The translations under genes were made by a program, and so were the position numbers. 64,000 bases of DNA from Candidatus Tepidiaquacella proteinivora (lineage in GTDB: Bacteria > Bacteroidota > Ignavibacteria > Tepidaquicellales > Tepidaquicellaceae), in NCBI GenBank assembly GCA_013348845.1, contig CP054675.1:1249501-1313500 (forward strand), in the 5' to 3' direction. The notes below the pieces were generated by a model, which saw only the letters and a list, made by a program, of their open reading frames with translations, had not been told where the DNA came from and made no database searches. Below, in pieces: positions 18,225-28,369 of the stretch (the stretch's first letter is position 1; each line of letters begins with the position of its first letter).

Positions 18225-20703
18225 TTATCTGGTCTTGAATAGATTTACTTAATTCTACAAAGAAAGCACTGAAGCCTGCAACACGCACTATTAAATCACG
18301 ATAGTTTTCAGGATGTAATTGTGCTTCTTTTAACATCTCACTATCAACAATATTGAATTGTAATTGAAATCCAAGATGGTCAAAGTAAGATTTAATTAAA
18401 GCAAGTAACTTTTTAGAACCTTGAATTCCTTTTAAAACTGAAGGATGAAATTTCATATTATGAAGTCCACCTCTGATTTTTGTATGGTCTATTTTTCCTG
18501 CTGATAATAAAACTGACACCGGACCGTTTTTATCCGTTCCAGGATAAGGTGAAGTAACACCATCGCATAATGCTTCTTCTGCTAATCTACCGTCGGGTGA
18601 TGCCCCACATACCTTACCAAATGGCGTATGAGTACTAATTGCAAGCATTGAAGGATCATAAGGTTTTCCGAGATAATTATCATTTCTGCTGACATATTCA
18701 CAATAAGCATCAAAAAGTTCTTCATAAATTTTATCCACATAATCATCATTATTACCCCACTTGGGAGCATCAAGTGCTTTTTTTCTAAGTAATTCAAAAC
18801 CTTCCCAGTTATTGTTACAGGCATATTTTAACTCATCAAGTGTACATTCTTTGTCATCTTCAACGAGTTTTTTAACTGCGGAAAATGAATTTGCAACATT
18901 TACCATTCCTGTACTTAATGTTGTCGGGGTTCCATTACAGATAGCACCACCATCATCAAGTGAAAGACCTCTCTCCACACAATCTCTTATGAGAACAGAA
19001 GAATAAATCAGATTACATGTCTGTCTATGAGCTGCCATAACAATATTCCAATACAATTGCCAATTATTTATTGCATTTTGTAAATGAAACTTATAAGCAG
19101 ACATTAATTCTTCGTAATTTTTCGGTATATCTGTTTTATCAAACTGAAGACCTGTTCTCGGATCTTTACCACCGTTTAATGCAAGTTCAAATAATTTCAT
19201 ATGATTTATAAAGCCAGCCTGTACTATTCCATAACTCATACCTTCAAGAGTTGGTTCTGTACATCCACCCATTGCTGCATATTTACGAATAACTGGCAGA
19301 GGTAAATTACATTTCTGAAGTTCGTGCTGAATATAAACTTTCAGATTAAAGAATGCGGGAAATCCACATCCTGTCTTTACACATTCAATTGCTTTTAATA
19401 AAAATTCATTACTTAAACTATCATCATACCAAATTGATAAAGTTGGCTGTATAGTCTGACAATTTATTGCTGCCTGAAGAATTAAAATAGATAAATCATT
19501 ATCCCCTCTGTGTCCCCTTTCATCTGTTCCACCTAAAATCATATTTTGATATAAATTACCAGAACCGAGTCCAGCCCAAGAGAAAGATGCGACATATTCA
19601 ATCTCCGTCATTTTAACTCTTAATGCTTCTAATAATTCAAGCACTTCTTCTTTAGTAATTTTTCCGGAGTCAATATCTTTCTTATAATAGGGATACATAT
19701 ATCTGTCAAACCTTCCGGGACTGTACCCTAATTGAGAACCTTCTATATGCCCGGCAAGATATATAAACCAGAATGCCTGCATTGCTTCTTTAAAATCACG
19801 GGGAGGATTTGCAGGTACATGCTTACACCTTTCTGCTATTTCAAGTAATTCCTTTTTTCTATTTTCATTTTTTTCCTTTTCTGCCATTTCAAGCGCTTTT
19901 TTAGCATAGTTGTTCGCCCATTTAATCGTACCTTCAAGAGCTCTTATACCTGCACGCCAGAAATAAACTTTTTCTGCTGATTTATAATCAGTTATTTTTG
20001 TCTCTTTTATTTTGTTTTTCATTCGTTCAATAATCTTAATGAACCCCTGCGACAATGCAGTCTCAAAATCCAATACATATCTACCTTCAGGAGCCGGATC
20101 GTGTGGTGCGGTATAAAGAACTGCTTGCCACCCCTCTTCAATATAATCAGCTTTATCAAAAACTGTTTTCCAGAGATTGTCACCAACATCCTGCATACAC
20201 TTTCCAACCCAATATTCCGCACATTCTTTCAACCATTTTTTATCTTCCTTTGATAATAAAAATTTATTAGAAAAGAAATCATAATCACCACTTTCTGCTA
20301 ACGTTTTTGCTTTTGCAATTCCACCTCCTGTACCAATGTCTGTTACTTTATCCTGCGCTTCCTGCTCTTCATTTCTGAACTCTCTCAAAATATATTGAGT
20401 TGCATAATTACAATAAGGAATTGCTCCTCTGACATACCTTGTTTTACTTCCAACAAATAGTTCAAAATCTCTTATAACAGGAGTAATATTTTCGATAGCA
20501 TAAGCATGGCATTCAGCTCTTCTTTCAAGTACATTCATACCATCAGTTCTTCTATGAGCGTCAGTATAATGTTTAATGTATTCAGCATCTATCATAATCG
20601 GTTCAGATAAGTAACGGTCCCTCATTGCTTTAATTCTTTCTGTTGAAGGAAAGCCTTTTATTTCTCTTTCTTTTAATTCAGAATTTTTCTGATTATTATT
20701 CAT
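18199..20703 (-). CDS. Glycyl radical enzyme of the dehydratase/lyase/decarboxylase class
   Basis: An 834-residue pyruvate formate-lyase-superfamily enzyme. The thiyl-radical cysteine is C481 in MGGCTEPT. The following CTE spacing places a glutamate (E483) where glycerol dehydratase, choline TMA-lyase and hydroxyphenylacetate decarboxylase keep their catalytic base. Pyruvate formate-lyase has adjacent cysteines instead, so PFL activity is unlikely. The glycyl radical site is G810 in VRVAGFSAFF. No encapsulation peptide or microcompartment gene was seen. The substrate cannot be assigned from sequence; a dehydration, C-N/C-S cleavage or decarboxylation reaction is expected. The reaction is oxygen-sensitive, so it marks anaerobic metabolism. 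The gene starts nine bases after a T9SS protein gene and overlaps its activase. Confidence 0.93.
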   Translation of the reverse strand: MNNNQKNSELKEREIKGFPSTERIKAMRDRYLSEPIMIDAEYIKHYTDAHRRTDGMNVLERRAECHAYAIENITPVIRDFELFVGSKTRYVRGAIPYCNYATQYILREFRNEEQEAQDKVTDIGTGGGIAKAKTLAESGDYDFFSNKFLLSKEDKKWLKECAEYWVGKCMQDVGDNLWKTVFDKADYIEEGWQAVLYTAPHDPAPEGRYVLDFETALSQGFIKIIERMKNKIKETKITDYKSAEKVYFWRAGIRALEGTIKWANNYAKKALEMAEKEKNENRKKELLEIAERCKHVPANPPRDFKEAMQAFWFIYLAGHIEGSQLGYSPGRFDRYMYPYYKKDIDSGKITKEEVLELLEALRVKMTEIEYVASFSWAGLGSGNLYQNMILGGTDERGHRGDNDLSILILQAAINCQTIQPTLSIWYDDSLSNEFLLKAIECVKTGCGFPAFFNLKVYIQHELQKCNLPLPVIRKYAAMGGCTEPTLEGMSYGIVQAGFINHMKLFELALNGGKDPRTGLQFDKTDIPKNYEELMSAYKFHLQNAINNWQLYWNIVMAAHRQTCNLIYSSVLIRDCVERGLSLDDGGAICNGTPTTLSTGMVNVANSFSAVKKLVEDDKECTLDELKYACNNNWEGFELLRKKALDAPKWGNNDDYVDKIYEELFDAYCEYVSRNDNYLGKPYDPSMLAISTHTPFGKVCGASPDGRLAEEALCDGVTSPYPGTDKNGPVSVLLSAGKIDHTKIRGGLHNMKFHPSVLKGIQGSKKLLALIKSYFDHLGFQLQFNIVDSEMLKEAQLHPENYRDLIVRVAGFSAFFVELSKSIQDQIIARTEHSL

Positions 20704-20712
20704 AATATAAAT

Positions 20713-22017
20713 TTATTTTATTAAAATCATTTTTCTAATTTCTGAAAATTCATCTACCGTTAATTTATAAAAATAGATACCACTATTGAAATCTAATGCA
20801 TCCAACCTAATAAAATAATTTCCACTTGTAAGTTTAGTATTTAAGGTTGTTAGTAATTCTTTTCCAAGTAAATCATAAACTTTCAATGTTACATTATATA
20901 AATTATTGCTATAAGAATTTTTAAAGGGTATTGAGAATTTAATTATCGTATAATTATTAAAAGGATTAGGATAATTTTGATGTAAAATTAGTTTATGAGG
21001 TAAAGCAGTATTTTTACCTTTTGTATTTGTTATCAAATAATGTCTTTTGAAAATTCCCGAGGTTGAAGAAGCAACATAAATATTATTATCATAATTGCTA
21101 AATGCAAGGTCAACCATATTATTACCCGGAAAGGAACCGGTAGAATCAGCCCAATTTAATCCGGAATTTGTAGAAATCAAAACTTTATAAGGAGAAAATG
21201 TAATTCCTGCAACAAATCCTAAAATTGATGGATGATAAGCAAACCTTCTACATACAGCACTGCTATAAACCCGAATCCAATTTTGACCAGAATCCGTACT
21301 TCTATAAATTCCGCTATCATTTGAAGTTAAAAGAATATTCGGATTGAAAGGGTTTATTGAGACGCAATAACATCCTAAATTCGATGGTAATCCGTTATTT
21401 GAATTGAACCAGGTTTCACCACTATTTGTTGATTTTGTAACTTTAGCATCACCAGAAACATACAATTCATTTGGGATTAAGGGATTAACTGCTATTTCAG
21501 TCATTGCAGTATGTAAATAGCCAGAAAGTAAAACCCAGTTCAGACCTGCGTTAGTAGATTTTACAAGGTCTCCGGGGGTTATATCACTCCAGCCACAAGC
21601 AAAAATAATAGATGGATTATTAGGAATATATTTAATATCAGTAAATCTTCCACCCTGAGAATTTCTAACAATAGTACCTTGAGTACTAAAATTTTCATTT
21701 AACTCAATATAACCTTTAAAAAAAGCATTAACCCGTCCTGTTATAATCCGTCCATAAAATCCAGGGACAGTAGAAATTGCCCAAACTGTTCTACCAATAT
21801 ATCCGGTCATTTCTCTGATTTCCCAATTGAATGAATGCAAGGAATAAAATCGATATCCTTCGATTGTACCAACAAATAAGGTATCACCCGCACTATTAAA
21901 ATGCAAACGAGTTATTGTATTACCTGTCCCTCCAATAGAAATCCAATTATTAGGTTGTGAGAAAAGAATTCGGGAGAGAAACAAAATTATTATTGAAGTA
22001 TAAATTATTTTTCTCAT
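20713..22017 (-). CDS. Secreted BNR/YCF48-like repeat protein with T9SS type A sorting domain
   Basis: A 434-residue protein from the ATG at 22017, chosen because it gives a proper signal peptide (MRKIIYTSIIILFLSRILFSQ); the ATG at 22038 would add seven residues. The body contains propeller-like repeats such as STNAGLNW, STNSGETW, STDSGQNW and STNSGLNW. The final 90 or so residues form the sorting domain, from HQNYPNPFNNYTIIKFSIP to SEIRKMILIK. It ends only nine bases before the glycyl radical enzyme start, so it may share a transcript with that cytoplasmic enzyme, although a functional link is not evident. No enzymatic motif was found. Confidence 0.86.
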   Translation of the reverse strand: MRKIIYTSIIILFLSRILFSQPNNWISIGGTGNTITRLHFNSAGDTLFVGTIEGYRFYSLHSFNWEIREMTGYIGRTVWAISTVPGFYGRIITGRVNAFFKGYIELNENFSTQGTIVRNSQGGRFTDIKYIPNNPSIIFACGWSDITPGDLVKSTNAGLNWVLLSGYLHTAMTEIAVNPLIPNELYVSGDAKVTKSTNSGETWFNSNNGLPSNLGCYCVSINPFNPNILLTSNDSGIYRSTDSGQNWIRVYSSAVCRRFAYHPSILGFVAGITFSPYKVLISTNSGLNWADSTGSFPGNNMVDLAFSNYDNNIYVASSTSGIFKRHYLITNTKGKNTALPHKLILHQNYPNPFNNYTIIKFSIPFKNSYSNNLYNVTLKVYDLLGKELLTTLNTKLTSGNYFIRLDALDFNSGIYFYKLTVDEFSEIRKMILIK

Positions 22018-22290
22018 AATATAAACTTGAATTGACATTATATAAAAATAATTATAATCATTAAATTACAAAACATTAATCAAACAAAAAAACAAAGAGC
22101 ATTTTAATTAAACCTATAAAAATTATAGTAAAAATAAAATCTATTATTACAAAAATTTAAAATATACTTACTTAAAAATTAACATAAAAAAATCATTCTA
22201 AAGCCAAAGAAAAATAAATTAATGTTCTCTGTTTCTATATTTAATGTTAAGTATATGATTTTTAATTTGCAGTAATCATTATTACAGAAT

Positions 22291-23754
22291 ATGCAGAAAG
22301 ACATAAGAGTTAGATATGCACCCTCTCCTACAGGGTTTGTACACATAGGAAATTTAAGAACTGCTTTATTTAATTATTTATTTGCTAAGCATAATAACGG
22401 AAAATTAGTTTTAAGAATAGAAGATACTGACCAATTAAGAAAGGTAGAAGGTGCAGTCGAAAATATTATAAGAACTCTTCAATGGGTTGGAATAGAGTAT
22501 GATGAAGGTCCCTATAAAGGAGGAGATTATGCTCCATATTTCCAATCTGAACGGCTTGAGATATATCATGAACATGCAAAATACCTTATTGATAAAAAGA
22601 AAGCATATTACTGTTTCTGCACAGAAGAAAGATTAAATGCAATAAAACAAGAACAGCAGAAACAGAAACAACCCGTAACAAAATATGATAAAAAATGCTT
22701 ATCGCTAACTGAAGATGAAGTGCAAAAGAATCTACAAGCAGGGGTTCCCCATGTAATAAGGCTAAATGTTATACCCGGAATGACTATAAAATTTAATGAC
22801 TTTATAAGAGGAGAAGTGCAGATATTAAGCGATTTAATAGATGACCAGGTTTTAATAAAATCAGATGGATACCCAACATATCACCTTGCAAATGTTGTCG
22901 ATGATTATTTAATGAAAATAACTCATATAATAAGAGGGGAAGAATGGTTACCTTCAACTCCAAAACATGTATTGCTATATGAAGCATTTGGCTGGGAATT
23001 ACCAATTTTTGCTCATCTTCCTCTTCTTTTGAATAAAGACCGTTCAAAATTAAGTAAAAGACAAGGTGATGTTGCTGTTGAAGATTATAAGAGTAAAGGA
23101 TATTTACCGGATGCACTAATTAACTTCATAGCATTACTTGGCTGGAATCCAAAAGACGAACAGGAAATTTTTTCAATTACAGAATTAATTGATAAATTTA
23201 CTCTGGAAGGAGTACATAAGTCAGGTGCTATATTCGATATAGAAAAATTAAACTGGATAAATGCAGAGTATTTAAGGAAAAAACAAGGTTTTGAACTTCT
23301 GATTATGCTCAGAGAAGAATTAAAAAACTCTAAATATTCAAATGAAGATTACTCAGATGAATATCTAATGAATATAATTACAATTATGAAACCAAGGATT
23401 ACATTTGTCAGAGATTTGTATGAAAAAGGATATTATTTTTTCGAAGAACCACAAGATTACGATTTTAATTTAGTGGAAAAAATATGGAATCCAACAACAA
23501 CAGGAATTCTAACCAGATTTAAAGATGAATTAAAAATTATGCAATCATTTACAAAGGAAAACCTTGAAGAAGAATTAAAAAGGATATCAGCTGAATTAAA
23601 TATTAAAAAGTCGCAAATCATTCAACCTTTAAGATTGGCAGTCACTGGAACGACAGAAGGACCAGGGATACTGGAAATTATATTATTAATCGGAAAAGAA
23701 AAAACTATTAGTAGAATTAACAGGTTTTTAGAAAAGTATCAAAATAATTTTTAA
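22291..23754 (+). CDS. gltX: Glutamyl-tRNA synthetase
   Basis: A 487-residue class I synthetase charging tRNA-Glu. The HIGH-type motif reads HIGN (18-21) in PSPTGFVHIGNLRTA and the KMSKS-type loop reads KLSKR (253-257). A C-x-C pair in YYCFCTEER with a later cysteine in YDKKC resembles the zinc-binding insertion of E. coli GluRS. Length is normal (about 470-500). glnS follows 52 bases later, which supports GluRS being discriminating rather than also mischarging tRNA-Gln. The preceding 273 bases must hold the promoter, but no consensus could be recognised. Confidence 0.97.
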   Translation: MQKDIRVRYAPSPTGFVHIGNLRTALFNYLFAKHNNGKLVLRIEDTDQLRKVEGAVENIIRTLQWVGIEYDEGPYKGGDYAPYFQSERLEIYHEHAKYLIDKKKAYYCFCTEERLNAIKQEQQKQKQPVTKYDKKCLSLTEDEVQKNLQAGVPHVIRLNVIPGMTIKFNDFIRGEVQILSDLIDDQVLIKSDGYPTYHLANVVDDYLMKITHIIRGEEWLPSTPKHVLLYEAFGWELPIFAHLPLLLNKDRSKLSKRQGDVAVEDYKSKGYLPDALINFIALLGWNPKDEQEIFSITELIDKFTLEGVHKSGAIFDIEKLNWINAEYLRKKQGFELLIMLREELKNSKYSNEDYSDEYLMNIITIMKPRITFVRDLYEKGYYFFEEPQDYDFNLVEKIWNPTTTGILTRFKDELKIMQSFTKENLEEELKRISAELNIKKSQIIQPLRLAVTGTTEGPGILEIILLIGKEKTISRINRFLEKYQNNF

Positions 23755-23806
23755 TACTGTAATTATTTATAATTTAGATTAAATTTATTAACTAAACAAG
23801 AAGCTT

Positions 23807-25486
23807 ATGAATAGTAATTCGAATTCTAACACGAATTTTATAAGAGAAATAATTGAGGAAGATTTAAAAAATAATAAAAATAACGGAAGAGTTCATACCC
23901 GCTTTCCACCAGAACCAAATGGGTATTTACATATTGGACATGCAAAAGCAATTTGTCTTAATTTTGGAATAGCAAGAGATTACAACGGATTATGCAATTT
24001 AAGATTTGATGATACAAATCCGACTAAAGAAGATATAGAATATGTCGATTCAATTATAGAAGATGTAAAATGGCTTGGATTTGATTGGGGGGATAGAATG
24101 TTTTATGCATCAGATTATTTCCAAACTTTATATGAATTTGCAATAGAATTAATTAAAAAAGGAAAAGCTTATGTTGATCCTTCCTCTCCTGAAGAAATAA
24201 AAGAACATAAAGGTACATTAACAGAACCCGGGAAAGAATCTCCTTACAGAGACCGTCCAATAGAAGAAAGTCTTGACTTATTCATAAAAATGAAAGAGGG
24301 AAAATTTGAAGATGGTTCATATGTTTTAAGGGCTAAGATAGATATGTCATCTCCGAATATTCATATGAGAGACCCTGTAATTTATAGAATTAAAAGAGTA
24401 ACTCACCACAGGACTGGTGATAAATGGTGTATATATCCTATGTATGATTATGCTCATCCATTGTCAGATTGGATAGAAGGAATAACACACTCACTATGCA
24501 CTCTTGAATTTGAAATTCATCGTCCATTATATGATTGGTTTCTTGAAGCTCTTGAGCTAAAAAACAGGCCAAGACAAATCGAATTTGCTCGTTTAAATCT
24601 CAGTTACACAATAATGAGTAAAAGGAAATTACTTGAACTGGTTGAAGAGGGTTATGTCTCAGGATGGGATGATCCCCGCATGCCAACAATATGTGGATTG
24701 AGAAGAAGAGGATATACACCGGAATCTATCAGAAATTTTGCAGACAAAATCGGTATTTCAAAAAGAGAGTCTTTAACAGATGTGGCACTATTAGAACATA
24801 GTATCAGAGAAGATTTAAATAAAAGGGCTCAGAGAGTTATGGCTGTATTAAATCCGCTTAAAATAGTAATTACAAACTATCCCGAAGACAAAGTAGAAGA
24901 ATTAGAAGCGGTTAATAATCCGGAAGACCCAAGCATGGGAAAAAGAAAAATATATTTTTCAAGAGAAATCTATGTTGAAAGAGATGACTTTAGAGAAGAT
25001 CCTCCCAAAAATTTTTACAGACTATATCCTGGTAATGAAGTCCGCTTAAAATATGCATATATTATTAAATGCAATGAAGTTATAAAAGATGATGATGGTA
25101 ATATCAAAGAATTACATTGCACTTATGACCCTGAGACAAGAAGCGGTTCAGCCTGTAAAAGAACAGTCAGGGGAACTATACATTGGGTTTCTATTTCTCA
25201 TTCATATAAAGCAGAGGTAAGGTTATACGATAGATTATTTTTAGTTGAAAATCCCTTAGCGATTGAAAACAGAGATTTTAAAGAATTTATAAACCCAAAC
25301 TCATTAAAAATATTAAACGATTGTTACATTGAATCAAACTTTATTAACGCAAAAGCAGGTGATAAATTTCAATTTGAAAGACTGGGATATTTTTGTGTTG
25401 ACCCTGATTCAACCGATACTTATAAAATATTTAACAGAACAGTATCATTAAAAGATACGTGGGCAAAGATTGAAAAGAAAAATTAA
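23807..25486 (+). CDS. glnS: Glutaminyl-tRNA synthetase
   Basis: A 559-residue class I synthetase charging tRNA-Gln, close in length to E. coli GlnRS (554). The N-terminal catalytic motif is [15 protein letters not shown] and the second motif is MSKRK in [13 protein letters not shown]. The C-terminal two beta-barrel anticodon-binding region spans roughly 340-559, with [13 protein letters not shown] and the terminal RTVSLKDTW segment characteristic of GlnRS. Most bacteria make Gln-tRNA by transamidation. A direct GlnRS is found in some Bacteroidota and Proteobacteria and is considered of eukaryotic transfer origin. It lies directly downstream of its paralogue gltX. Confidence 0.97.
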   Translation: MNSNSNSNTNFIREIIEEDLKNNKNNGRVHTRFPPEPNGYLHIGHAKAICLNFGIARDYNGLCNLRFDDTNPTKEDIEYVDSIIEDVKWLGFDWGDRMFYASDYFQTLYEFAIELIKKGKAYVDPSSPEEIKEHKGTLTEPGKESPYRDRPIEESLDLFIKMKEGKFEDGSYVLRAKIDMSSPNIHMRDPVIYRIKRVTHHRTGDKWCIYPMYDYAHPLSDWIEGITHSLCTLEFEIHRPLYDWFLEALELKNRPRQIEFARLNLSYTIMSKRKLLELVEEGYVSGWDDPRMPTICGLRRRGYTPESIRNFADKIGISKRESLTDVALLEHSIREDLNKRAQRVMAVLNPLKIVITNYPEDKVEELEAVNNPEDPSMGKRKIYFSREIYVERDDFREDPPKNFYRLYPGNEVRLKYAYIIKCNEVIKDDDGNIKELHCTYDPETRSGSACKRTVRGTIHWVSISHSYKAEVRLYDRLFLVENPLAIENRDFKEFINPNSLKILNDCYIESNFINAKAGDKFQFERLGYFCVDPDSTDTYKIFNRTVSLKDTWAKIEKKN

Positions 25487-25506
25487 TTTTAAAAAACTAA
25501 AGCATA

Positions 25507-27144
25507 TTATTTCAATAACACCATAGACTTTATCTGAGAATAATTTCCAACGGATAATTTATAGAAATAAACTCCTGATTGTAAATCGTTAGCATCAAAA
25601 GAAACTTTATAAGTACCAGCTTTTATATTATTATTAATTAGAGTTTTTATTTCTCTTCCAAGAATATCATATACAGTAAGAATTACTGAATTATTATTAA
25701 GTAATTCCGGAATCTCAAATTCAATAATTGTATTCTGATTAAAGGGGTTAGGATAGTTTTGTTTTAAAACTAAATTAGCAGGTAAAAGTGAGGGTTTGTT
25801 ATTAATTCCAACAGGAGTGGTTGTATCCACAAATATATTATATAAAGTGCCACCAGAGCCCATAATTCGTGCATGAACCGCTTTTCCTCCGCCGATAACA
25901 GATGTACCATCATCGGAAACATCACAAACAAAAGAAGAACCCGGAGTATTAACTCCGAAGAGCGGATTTCCATTACCTGGATCTGCCCTAAAAATTACCA
26001 GGTCTTCTTTTAAATTATTTAGCGAGCCCCACGATGCAACGACTAAAATCTTATTATTTTTTGAAATCCGAACACACTCTACTTCATCTCCTAATCCGCT
26101 GAATGTCCAAAGTGGAACTGAACCATTAGAAATTTTAAAATATCTTACTCTACCATCGTAAGAACTTGAACTTAAAAAAATCAGTGTTCCAATAGCAATA
26201 TAAGTACCATCATAGGAAATATCCACAGATGTTACCCAATTATAATATGAGCCAGGCGGTTCCTGAAATTGCCATACAATATTATACGAAGTTCCATTCC
26301 ATTGATAAACCCTTAAATACCCTTTATAATTTACAAGAGCAATATAGTTTCCGTTACCACTAATCCCCTGAGTCATTTGTGTTCCATCTGTTATCGGACC
26401 CTGAGCTCGGATTTCACCTGAAATAGTTTTAACAACCCAATAAGCATTATATGTACTTATAATTGCAAGCGAATCTGCACCTGCAATTCTTACTCCATAA
26501 ACCAATCCCCCAACACGTAGTCTCCAAAGCGGAACATTTGAATTTTTATTAAAACAATATACCCAGCTTGAATCGGATCTATTTGCCGCAGCGATAAAAT
26601 ATTCTCCATTTGAAGTAATATCAATAGGTCCACCGGTACCGGTATCGGGAGTTGCAGTTAAATCATAATTAAAGAAAGGTACATTAGATGTTTTATTAAA
26701 AAGTAAAAAATTATGATAAGAACTCAAAGCAATTACCGCTGCTGTATCAGAAACTGCAACATAGTTTCTATTACCTGCTGATGCGGTTTGATATTGCCAT
26801 ATCGGAATATTATTAACATTTCCGTAAAGAGACATCCTTTTATTATTTAATGCCCACCCAACCACTGAATATAAACCATTTGCTGATATTACAGCATCAT
26901 TACAAATTGCCGTCGCATCCTGGAAAAACCATCTTATTTCCGACCCATTGTAATTATCATTGTAAATGGGATAAGTTTCATTACCAATATTTTTATTATA
27001 TGGATTCTCAAGTGGTATAGTAATATTCCTGAAATAAGTTATACCGTTCCTTATTTCAGTATTTGTATATTGCCCGATAAAATTATCCTGTGAGAAAATT
27101 GTAACTAATGGGATAAGAATAAATAAAAGTGTTAGTTTTTTCAT
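25507..27144 (-). CDS. Secreted WD40/PQQ-propeller-like protein with T9SS type A sorting domain
   Basis: A 545-residue protein with signal peptide (about 1-19). The central region has repeated segments such as VAVSDTAAVIALSSYHN, ITSNGEYFIAAANR and ISYDGTYIAIGTLI. Their spacing and DG/NG turns suggest a seven-bladed WD40- or PQQ-like propeller. The end carries the sorting domain, from KQNYPNPFNQNTIIEFEIP to SQIKSMVLLK. No catalytic residues could be named. It is convergent with glnS, 20 bases away, with no clear terminator hairpin between them. Confidence 0.84.
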   Translation of the reverse strand: MKKLTLLFILIPLVTIFSQDNFIGQYTNTEIRNGITYFRNITIPLENPYNKNIGNETYPIYNDNYNGSEIRWFFQDATAICNDAVISANGLYSVVGWALNNKRMSLYGNVNNIPIWQYQTASAGNRNYVAVSDTAAVIALSSYHNFLLFNKTSNVPFFNYDLTATPDTGTGGPIDITSNGEYFIAAANRSDSSWVYCFNKNSNVPLWRLRVGGLVYGVRIAGADSLAIISTYNAYWVVKTISGEIRAQGPITDGTQMTQGISGNGNYIALVNYKGYLRVYQWNGTSYNIVWQFQEPPGSYYNWVTSVDISYDGTYIAIGTLIFLSSSSYDGRVRYFKISNGSVPLWTFSGLGDEVECVRISKNNKILVVASWGSLNNLKEDLVIFRADPGNGNPLFGVNTPGSSFVCDVSDDGTSVIGGGKAVHARIMGSGGTLYNIFVDTTTPVGINNKPSLLPANLVLKQNYPNPFNQNTIIEFEIPELLNNNSVILTVYDILGREIKTLINNNIKAGTYKVSFDANDLQSGVYFYKLSVGNYSQIKSMVLLK

Positions 27145-27208
27145 ATTATTTTTTTTAAAATAATTTAGATATAATTTTTTATTTATTCAACAAAAAATTT
27201 TATATTAC

Positions 27209-28270
27209 CTACATATTTATTATATCTGGTTCTATATCAAGGGTAATTCCGAAATTATTTTTTACATTAATTCTAATTTCTTCTGCTAATTTCAATAATG
27301 TCTTGGTATCACAACCATAATTAACAAGAGCAAGTGAATGTTTTTTACTAATACCTGCACCATTTTTAATATATCCTTTATGGAATCCTGAATTCTCTAT
27401 TAAATATGCTGCGGATATTTTGTATCCGGAATTATCTTTCAAATAGGGGGGATCTAAATTCTTTTCCTTTGCTAATTTGTAAAATTTCTTAAATTCACTT
27501 TCATTCAGATGGGGATTTAAAAAAAATGAACCACAACTTATAGAATCAGGGTCAGACTTATCGTAAATCATTGATTTACGTTTTCTGATTTTATATATAG
27601 TGTTGCGGATAAAATTCAATTTCTCTTTTCTATTAAAATTATCATAGCCATTACACTTTTCAATTTCTTCCTTTAAATCCTTATAAGAATAATTATCAAT
27701 ATCTCTTTTGGATAGCTCAATTATAATTTTTGTAATAATTAAATTATTTTTATAATTCTTTTTAAATATACTGGTTCTATAACCAAATTTACACTCATCA
27801 TTGTTAAAATTAATATATGAATTATTATTAACATCGTAAGCAATTACACTTTTTATAACCTCTCCGATTTGCTGACCATAAGCGCCAACATTTTGTATAG
27901 GAGTAGCCCCAATTGAGCCGGGTATTCCACTTAAACATTCAACACCGCTAAGAGAATTTTCAATACTCCATTTAATAAAATCATCTAATTTCGTACCTGC
28001 CCAGACTTCAACTATTTTATATAAATCATTATCTTCAATAACAGAAATTTTTTCGCCCGATAATTGAATAATCAAACCATTATACCCATCATCCGGAAAG
28101 ACTACATTGCTACCACCCGATATAACTTTAAATGAATAGTTATTTCCCTTTGCAAACTCAATAGATTTTTTTAATTCATCCTCGTTATTACAAATACAAA
28201 AGAATCTTGCTCTTCCACCAAGATTAATTGTAGTATAAGGGGCTATTAACTCATTCTCATAAATACGCAT
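27209..28270 (-). CDS. murB: UDP-N-acetylenolpyruvoylglucosamine reductase
   Basis: A 353-residue flavoenzyme that reduces UDP-GlcNAc-enolpyruvate to UDP-MurNAc in peptidoglycan synthesis. FAD-binding segments are present: TTINLGGRARFF near the start, SGGSNVVF and GIPGSIGATPIQNVGAYGQ. The catalytic serine lies in SCGSFFLNP, and the tail has the acidic IEPDI segment. The length and the presence of a GYRTSIFK segment followed by an extra domain fit type I MurB, as in E. coli. It stands alone, divergent from the TlpA-like lipoprotein gene across 99 bases, and not within a mur/fts cluster. Confidence 0.95.
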   Translation of the reverse strand: MRIYENELIAPYTTINLGGRARFFCICNNEDELKKSIEFAKGNNYSFKVISGGSNVVFPDDGYNGLIIQLSGEKISVIEDNDLYKIVEVWAGTKLDDFIKWSIENSLSGVECLSGIPGSIGATPIQNVGAYGQQIGEVIKSVIAYDVNNNSYINFNNDECKFGYRTSIFKKNYKNNLIITKIIIELSKRDIDNYSYKDLKEEIEKCNGYDNFNRKEKLNFIRNTIYKIRKRKSMIYDKSDPDSISCGSFFLNPHLNESEFKKFYKLAKEKNLDPPYLKDNSGYKISAAYLIENSGFHKGYIKNGAGISKKHSLALVNYGCDTKTLLKLAEEIRINVKNNFGITLDIEPDIINM

Positions 28271-28369
28271 ATAACAAAATTATTGTTTTTAAATGAAAAA
28301 TCAAGTTGTAATTTATTAATTGAATATAGAAATTTTTTTATTGATATTAATCTAAATAAAATTTAATTA

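Noticed and set aside
18199-20703. Annotation as pyruvate formate-lyase
   Set aside because: The active site has a single cysteine with the C-x-E pattern rather than two adjacent cysteines, and the activase has extra clusters that PflA lacks.
22802-23116. 104-codon minus-strand frame inside gltX
   Set aside because: It lies fully within the catalytic domain of gltX and translates into a Leu- and His-rich sequence without a domain.
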